A stretch of 58,500 nucleotides of DNA from Glandiceps talaboti. Lineage: Eukaryota > Hemichordata > Enteropneusta > Spengelidae. The stretch covers positions 16,632,501-16,691,000 of the forward strand of contig NC_135566.1 in NCBI RefSeq assembly GCF_964340395.1, written 5' to 3'. Made by a program: the position numbers and the translations under genes. Below the pieces are notes generated by a model. The model was given only the letters and a program-made list of their open reading frames with translations. It ran no database searches and was not told the DNA's origin. Positions 24,901 through 34,000 of the stretch are shown here, piece by piece (position 1 is the first letter of the stretch; the number at the start of each line of letters is the position of its first letter).

Positions 24901-27859
24901 CTTCCGCTTCACACACTCTACACGATAGCAATAGGTATAAATAATAACGATTATTCACCAATATGATAAAATTTAACCTTAAAATAGATACGTATACAGA
25001 ATACATGGCAAAAGGGATCAAGAAATAGCAAAGCTAGTCAAGCTTATATCCCTTAAATGGCTAACTAACATACTAGTACGTGTAGGTGTATACACACAAC
25101 ATTCAAGAATACCACAGGAACTATCACAAAAAGACAAATCGCAACAAACAGCAATGGAACAGTAAAATTAACACATACAACTTCCACAGTCAATTTACAT
25201 CAAAGAAAATAAAATAAAACGAAATACTGTAAAGTTGTAAATGAGAACAAGTCAACCTTTTTGTTCTATTTAGACCCTCTAGTATGAGTCTAAATGCTAT
25301 TACAGGTAACAAAAATGAAGCAATTATTATTATGATTTCTATCTCATTACACCATCATGATTCTATAAATAGTTTGATTTTGTCACGCAATAGTCATACA
25401 AAGTAATTGTATAAAATAGGATATTGTAATTATCTAATGCAGTGAACATAACACAATCTTTATTACTGCAGTGTAATTTTACAAATACACATTGTTAAGC
25501 TAGGCACTTTAAAGGTTAAAATAACTAGAGAGTTGACCTTATGACCTCTGCAGACTTCCTGGAGTATGCAAGATATGTCTGAATTAAAAACAGAGCTTGT
25601 GTATGGATGTCATTCAGCTAAAAATATGGTCACTGAAGAACATATATATATATATTGCATTTCAACTGAAAATATATACACATACACATACATAGAAATC
25701 ATATATATAATTACATATACATATACACATACACATATATATACACACATATACACATACACATATATATATACATCATATATACACATACACATATATA
25801 TACATCATATATACACATATACATATACATACATTTTTGTATGTATAAATTATAGATGTTTATAAATGTATGCATATATATGTATATTATGTATATATGT
25901 GTGTGTATATATGAATATGTCTATATGTGTGTATATATAATTATATATAGAAACAATATAATTATATACACACATACATAAACATGTAATATATATGATT
26001 ATATATAATTATATATATACATTATACATATGTATATGTGTATGTATTGTATATATACATTGTAAATATATGTGTGTGTGTATGTGTGTGTGTGTGTGTG
26101 TGTGTGTTTGTGTAATATATGTATATGTGTATATATATAATTTCCAAATGAAAATGACGGCTTATAGCTGAACAATGGTAAAAAATGAATGATGAATATT
26201 GTAAGGATACAAGCTGATTTGTTCCTAATGATATTCACAGCATGCTATCTGAACATATCCTAATCACTTCAACCTTTTGTTTGCACTATTGGTACTGCTG
26301 TGCACTTGAATTAATTTTAATTTTCTATCAATGGTTTGAAAACCCTTTTTATAAAATGAGAAATGAGAGAAAAATTGCAATAATGATAACCTGGTTATGG
26401 AAAGTGTTTACCAAATTGATTTCATGGTACAGCTTATGTCAGAGTGCATTTATAATACTTTCATCTCCTCAACGTCTGTACAGCAAATTTTATAATTGAG
26501 AATGTAACAACATAAGGAATCCATTTGCAGTAATTAAGGCATGCTGCAGAGATGTCAAAGGTCAACTGTCAAAGGTGAAATAATACTTATTGGGCACTTA
26601 CCAGTGTTGTCATTGCCTTCCACAATGACGGCACTCAGGAAACTTAGAGACTGTAAATCCATTCCATTGTAAGCATCTACTGGGTCTAATGACTTCAATA
26701 AATCACGTACATGCCGTGTATGGATACGGGCTTCTCGTACAGTGTACGGCTCTGAAACGTTATAACATATTACATGTATTATTAAGAATTATCTACATGT
26801 AAAAAAAACCAAGTTTCTTGTACTGTGTATAGCTCTCAAAGTGTTATTTTATTATTTTAAAATTCAAACGGTTTCATTATTATGGATAGCCACTTTTGAT
26901 AGAGTGTACAGTCCTGATACATTGTAATAACATTTAAGAATCAAAGGGCTTACATGTGTACAGCTCTGAACAGTGTAACATTATGAACCAAATGGCGTAC
27001 ATGGATAATATGAGCCTCTCATACAGTGTATAGCTCTGAAACAGAGTAACATTATGAACCAAAAGGCGTACATGGATATGAGCCTCTCATACAGTGTATA
27101 GCTCTGAAACAGCGTAACATTATGAACCAAATGGCGTACATGGATATGAGCCTCTCGTACAGTGTACAGCTCTGAAACATTGTAATATATTAAGCAAATA
27201 TAGATACTAGCTTCTCTTACAGTACACAGCTTTAAACTGTAACAAATTAGAATCAAATGGCGTATAAGGATACAAGGTTCTTGTACGGTGTACAACTCTG
27301 GAACAGCATAACACATTAAGAAACAAATGGGATATATCAATACAAGTTTTTCATACTGTGTAAGGCTTGGCAATGTTAATATTTTATCGTTTTAAGAATA
27401 AAGTGATATATATGGATAAGAGTTTCTTGTACTGTGTAAGGTTCTAAATCAGTCAAACATATACTAAACTAGTCTAGTGCTATCATCCTTCAGAGACGAT
27501 TCGATACCACGTTGGCATCCAGACTAAACATATACATCATTGCGTCAGTGCAATAACGTCATTCATATCTGTTATATAATTGTATGAAAGTATATTACAC
27601 TGACACGACAACATGTAATTAGTATATGTGTATGACTATAGACCTCTCATACTGTATTTACATATATGGTTCTGAAACAAAGTACTAGATATCGAATATG
27701 TGTGAACAATCACTTTTTGTACTACATGTACCTGGTACTTATATGTACATTTCTGAAAACAAATTAACAAATAACATATAACATGTTCTGGGTAAAATCT
27801 CATGAATAAATACACATTTTAGCTTTCAGAATAACAACAATTGCATGACATACCATACA

Positions 27860-27890
<31 letters not shown>

Positions 27891-27996
27891 ATACAATATA
27901 TATACCGGCTTTGTTCATAAAACAATTTTGAAGAGTGAAAGACACTTAATGTATTGATTGATAAGATTATGAAACTTGTAAAAGAAAGTTACCATA

Positions 27997-28054
<58 letters not shown>

Positions 28055-31000
28055 TGTATGTATGTATGTATGTATGTATGTATGTATGTATGTATGTATG
28101 TATGTATGTATGTATGTGTGTGTGTAGTGTCTGTCTGTATGTATGTATGTATGTATGTATGTATGTATGTATGTATGTATGTGTGTATGTATGTATGTGT
28201 GTGTGTATGTATGTATGTGTGTGTGTGTGTGTGCATGTGTCTGTGTGTCTGTGTGTGTGTCTGTGTGAGTGTGAAAGTGAGTACATGACCTTTACAAATT
28301 AACTGCAAATATTTGAAAGGTTTTAATACAAATCAAACACAAAGCACAAATTCAATACATTGCGGTGTACAATGGGAAGAACGTGATGAAATTATTATTA
28401 TTAAAAATAATTGGATAGTAAAGTGTCAATTTACACATTGTTTCATCACTACGTACACACACGCAATGTTCCATGTCAATCAATTTTAATGTGTAACAAC
28501 ACAAAGGCATTCAAAATAAGATCATTCAGAAGAAAATTTAACATGTACATGAAATGCCACTGATAATTATACAATACACAGTATGAGATGGGATGGAGAG
28601 TGGCATACTGGATAATCCAATTTTGCACAGTGCTAGACTTCATGGAATATAGACACTGCCATGTACAATAATTAAAATCTTTCATAGATATATTCCACCG
28701 ATTTGATATTAGCAGACTGGATAATCAAATTTTTCCATGTAAAGGTATACACATGTACAAGGTTTGTATTCCATGGAAAAAATACTGGCATGCTGAATAA
28801 TCAAAGTTACCAAAGTCTATAATGTATTCCATGGAATAGATGTACATGTATGCTGTGCTGTGTTTGTAAAGACAATTAATCTTCAAAGTAAATGTACATG
28901 TATTTCATGGAATAGATACTGGCAGGTACAGTATTTAAAATCGTTCATGGATATATACCATAGATTAGATAATGGCATGCTGGATAAAACAACTCTGCAC
29001 TGTAGGTGTATTCCAAGGAATAAATCCTGGTATGTTGGATAGTTAAAATGGTATTCCAATAATGGAATGGATACCGGCATGCTGGATAATTTAAGTCTGC
29101 ACAGTATGCATATTCCATGGAATAGACAGCATGTTTGGTAATCAAATTTGCATAATAAATCTATGTACATTCCACGGAATAGAACCTGGCATATATTGGA
29201 TAGTTTAAGTTTGCGCAGTGCATCGATTCCATAGCATGAATAATGACATTTTAAAGGTTTCCCAAGTGCATGTATTCCATGGAATATAATACTTTTTGCA
29301 CTTGCATACTGGATATGTAAGTTTCCGAACGCATGATGACTGTTAATTTTATGAAATACAAATCGTATTTGCTGCCAGAGATAAGTGAAGGATATGTACA
29401 TTATTGAGATCGTCATGTTCCTTGTACATTGCCAGTAAAACTTTGTCATAAATATTCACTGACTTTTAATAACAGATAAACCACTTTGTTAGATAGCGCA
29501 TTCAAAGTACAACCGATTTACAAAATGAACTGACTGCGTGTCCTTTTAATATTTGATTTCTCGTTTGTTCAAATTATCAACAATCTCTATGAGCTTGTAA
29601 CAGATGTAGGACTGGTCTATTTCATTGGAAAGTGAGATCATCCCTGACGTGGTTTATTTGACAAAAGGATGATAAGTTTTGACATGGCAAACAATGGTAA
29701 ATCATACACGTGATTATCAATAGTAGCTGAGGTCAAACACATATCTTTGTATTTAATACTTTGTGGAACTGAAATCACAAGACATTACGTCACTAATCTG
29801 GTAACACTGGCACCACTGCATGAGTGGATGTATGTATGTATGTATGTATGTATGTATGTATGTATGTATGTATACAATCAAATATTTAACTTGCATACAT
29901 AAATTTAGAATATAAGCTACGTCGCGTTCTTCGGCCCTTAGCCTAATAGCATAGCACGAATGTCATATCTTAGGGGTGAGATCAATATCTTAATGTAGGA
30001 TAAAAAACTTAATTCTTGTAGTTGGGCCTCAGATGCCAACCCCCATCCCATCTAACTAAAATTGGCCAAAATTGAAAATGTTTGAGACAGCACAATCAAT
30101 TTCAAATCAGTATGTAGTAGTACATGTATAGTAGTGCTATGAATACAATATAAAGCTGGTATGTAGTTCTTAAATAAATAGTTCTTTTGTTGACACCTTA
30201 ATTAATTTTTAGCGCCATGCATTTACTCTAGTGAAAATTCTTCTCTATTTCTCAATTTGACATTTTTTTTTAGAAATATTTGTATTTAGGGGTACATACA
30301 GATCCATTAAAAGTAAAATTGTTTTGTAGGATCAGAACTAAAATGGCTTAAAAAACCCCAAAGTAAAACAATTTATTTATTTTTTTATCCTACATTGATC
30401 TTGCCTCCTTACAGACGAGCATAAATCTTAATATTATAAAAAATAAAATTGAATAAGAATTTACTATTTCTTAGCCTTGAGACCCTAATATCTTACACGG
30501 CATACTTTCTCAGCAGATTCTAGAGGGTGACATTTTCAAAGTCAGATAGCCCAGTCTCTGGGCTGCAACAGCATAACACTAACATAATTGATTGACAACA
30601 GGAGTAGAGGTGTGCATGACTTGACATAGATTAGTAGATTAATGGGGATAACTATTAATTGAGAAGCAATATTTGTTATCCATTAATTAAACTAACCAAT
30701 CCATGACATCATTATTTTTCTTAGATGTATCCCTTATAAATCAGATAATTAGAATTCTATAGACCTATGCCCTATTCTAAATATGTTATAAAACAAGTCT
30801 TCGCTGAATACATGTGTACATACTGCCTAACTTTTGGACTCACTCATTCACATTCTGACTTTTTTACAACAAATATGACCATTATTCGGTCCTTATTGTG
30901 AAGGTATTAAAATAAAGTGATGTACATAACATAATTGGACTACAGTATCTGACAGTTGTGCCAGATTTGTTTGAAACCGGTCCATGTATGTCAGCCGGTA

Positions 31001-34000
31001 TACATGTCACACTTTGAATGACAGTTGTGTCAGATTTGTTTGAAACCGATCCATACAAGTTAGTGGTATACATGTCACACTTTGAATGACAATTGTGTCA
31101 GATTTGTTTGAAACCGGTCGATACAAGTTAGTGGTATACATGTCACACTTTGAATGACAGTTGTGCCAGATTTGTTTGAAACTGGTCCATGCAAGTTAGT
31201 GGTATACATGTCACACTTTGAATGACAGTTGTGTCAAATTTGTTTGAAACTGGTCCATACAAGTTAGTGGTATACATGTCACACTTTGAATGACAGTTGT
31301 GTCAGATTTGTTTGAAACTGGTCCATATATGTCAGCGGTATACAAGTCACACTTTGAATGACAGTTGTGCCACATTTGTTTGAAACCGGTCCATATATGT
31401 CAGCGGTATACAACTTTACAAGTCACACTTTGAATGACAGTTGTGCCAGATTTGTTTGAAACTGGTCCATGCAAGTCAGTGATATTCATGAACACTTTGA
31501 ATGCTTTGCCACATGCCCATTAGGACCTAAAAATCCACTCTAAGACTTGCAGATTACAATCTACAGTAAGTGATGCTACAGCAGTAAAACGAGCTTTCAG
31601 ATAAACTAAGAGAGACACTAACTAATGATATTGCTATTCGATGTGATAGATTACACAAACGGGTGACAGCTGAAGTACCTCTGTAGTGCGGAATAATCAA
31701 GATAAACACTGGATGTCTCCAAAATGTACACTGCAAGATCATGGATGTCATCAGAAACGCCACCCTCCTGTGACTCAGTGTGAATATAATCAAAGCAATC
31801 TCCATTCACTACCTTATATCAACATGTTGCAATATTGTAGTTAGTGTCTGTCTTAGTAAGCCGAAACCTTGATTACTGCTGTCATAAGTTGAAGCATACG
31901 CTTTATTTGTTTTCAATTTTAAAAAGTTACCATTACTGTCCATATATAGGGCCATATAAATCTGTATTTCATTACAAACTACTAGCATGCTGCTAAATAA
32001 CGAGAGTAGTTCAATAAAATTGACAAATTCTACTCAACTTTTGACATTACGTAGCTTTTATTTATTGAGAGACAACTGTCAAATAACTGGACAACTTGAC
32101 GAATTCATATCACAAAATTAATAGATGCTGATCATTACTGAGATCTGAAACTGATTGCAAGTAAAGGGAATGAGTGACCCAAAGTAATTCTACACACCGA
32201 CCAAACAACTAAAGTCATACACTATATTTCATGAAAGTTGCAGACTGTAGAGTTTTATGTAAATTTGATCTCTGTTCCATTCCTTTGTACGACCTCAGAC
32301 ATCAATGCCGATATTCTAGAGATCAATTAAAGTATATTTTATGAGTACAGCCACCTAGTGATATCCCTCTAGTGAAACATTCCTTGGACTCCCAGTGTAT
32401 GTAGCCACGGTCGTAAAAACGCTATCATTACAATTGTAGGGTTTATGTATATTAGTACCAACCAGGGAGTTTTATAGTGATTGTACAAGTCAAAGCACTT
32501 TATTTAGGCATGACATTCACTACATGAGTGATTTCTGATGGCCTAGTTCAGCAACCATAGCAAATGATTTGTTCCTTGGGATTATACATATACATGTAAC
32601 TTAATGTCAAATGAATCGTACATTTAATGGCACCAGGTGTGAATATATTTCATTGCTCCTGATTTATACTTTGAATTCACTGAATGTTTTTTATTTGTTC
32701 ATGTAGAAGTCTATTAGACACTGTCCTAGTATTGTGATAGTAGACATGCTTCAGAGACTTTTAGTCTGTTTACAAAAATCAAATCAATTGATTGGTCAAA
32801 CAAACTGTGACTAAACACATCAGATTATTCAAATCACAGGCCTCTCTACGGCACTGTACAAGATACATGTACGTTGCCACAATTTTCAGTTGCCTCAGTG
32901 GAAATGCTGTGGTTTGCAAGAATGACTCAAATATGGTCATTATGTAAATGAACGTCAAATCTATACAAAATTTCACCATGGATCATCAAATGAATAAATA
33001 AGTGACAAGTCATGATTTTAAATTGACACACATGTGTCTGTGCTTTACTCTAACTAATCCCTGACATCAAAGATATTCAGTTGTCAATAACTTTAAAAAT
33101 ATCAAATGTTGAAAAAAAAATTTTAGTTTGCTTTCTGAAAGCAAATGTGCATTAAACAGACCTAGCCTAGTCCCTATACGGAAGTGTTACAATTTACACC
33201 TCCACTCACTTAAAAACCATGTTGGCATCCAGACCATATAACAGACCATGACCTGCATATGTGTACAAGCAATGGTTTCATTACTCTGTGACAATCAGTG
33301 GTTTCATAAGACTGTCTGCACAGAATACAAACACAGCTGTTACGTTTCATGTAATTTATCACATCTTTTGACCGGTTTGGTACATATGGCCAAGTTATAC
33401 AGGTATGTAAGAAAAATGCATCATAATTGCCTTGCTGTTGATAAATCTTTATGTTATAGTTCTGCATGACCACTCAAAAATTACCTCGTTTCTTTCATCA
33501 AATATTTACCTTCTACAACTTTGATGACAGATCCATCTGTTAAACCTTCAATATTTCTCAACTCTGTGAAGTTGTCCAGTACGTTTCCTTCCATCTGTAG
33601 TGTAAAACATGTCCTGTGGCAAGTCTCCTCCTTATCCATCAGTAACTGATGAAGTTCATGTACCATTTCTTGAGCACCAACCTATCATGAAAACAAGTCA
33701 TTGAGAATGACATAGTCCATGCTATGATTGGGTTTTAAGGAATATGAAAAATGCGCCAACAAAATGGCTGCCAGGCAGCCATATCGGATTATATCAAGAC
33801 GAAAATGGATATGCACATGTATGTCATAGAACACTGTCCTAATACCAACTTTGAATGAGATCTGTTCAAGCATATCTGAGTTATGGCTTTGGACATTGAA
33901 AAATTGCAAACAAAATGGCTGCCAGGCCCAATCCATAAGTCCCTGTCCGGACTACGTCCGACGGGGACTAATTAGCTAATGTCAGTGATATGAAGAGTTC

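Noticed and set aside
25566-25865. 99-codon plus-strand frame (Tyr/Thr/Ile/His repeats)
   Set aside because: It lies almost entirely within the TATACACA microsatellite.
26981-27373. 130-codon minus-strand frame as a separate gene
   Set aside because: It is made of frame-shifted copies of the exon 4 junction array, not an independent protein.
28883-29449. 188-codon minus-strand open frame
   Set aside because: It lies in a degenerate tandem array, has no recognisable domain and its residues follow the repeat; chance frame.
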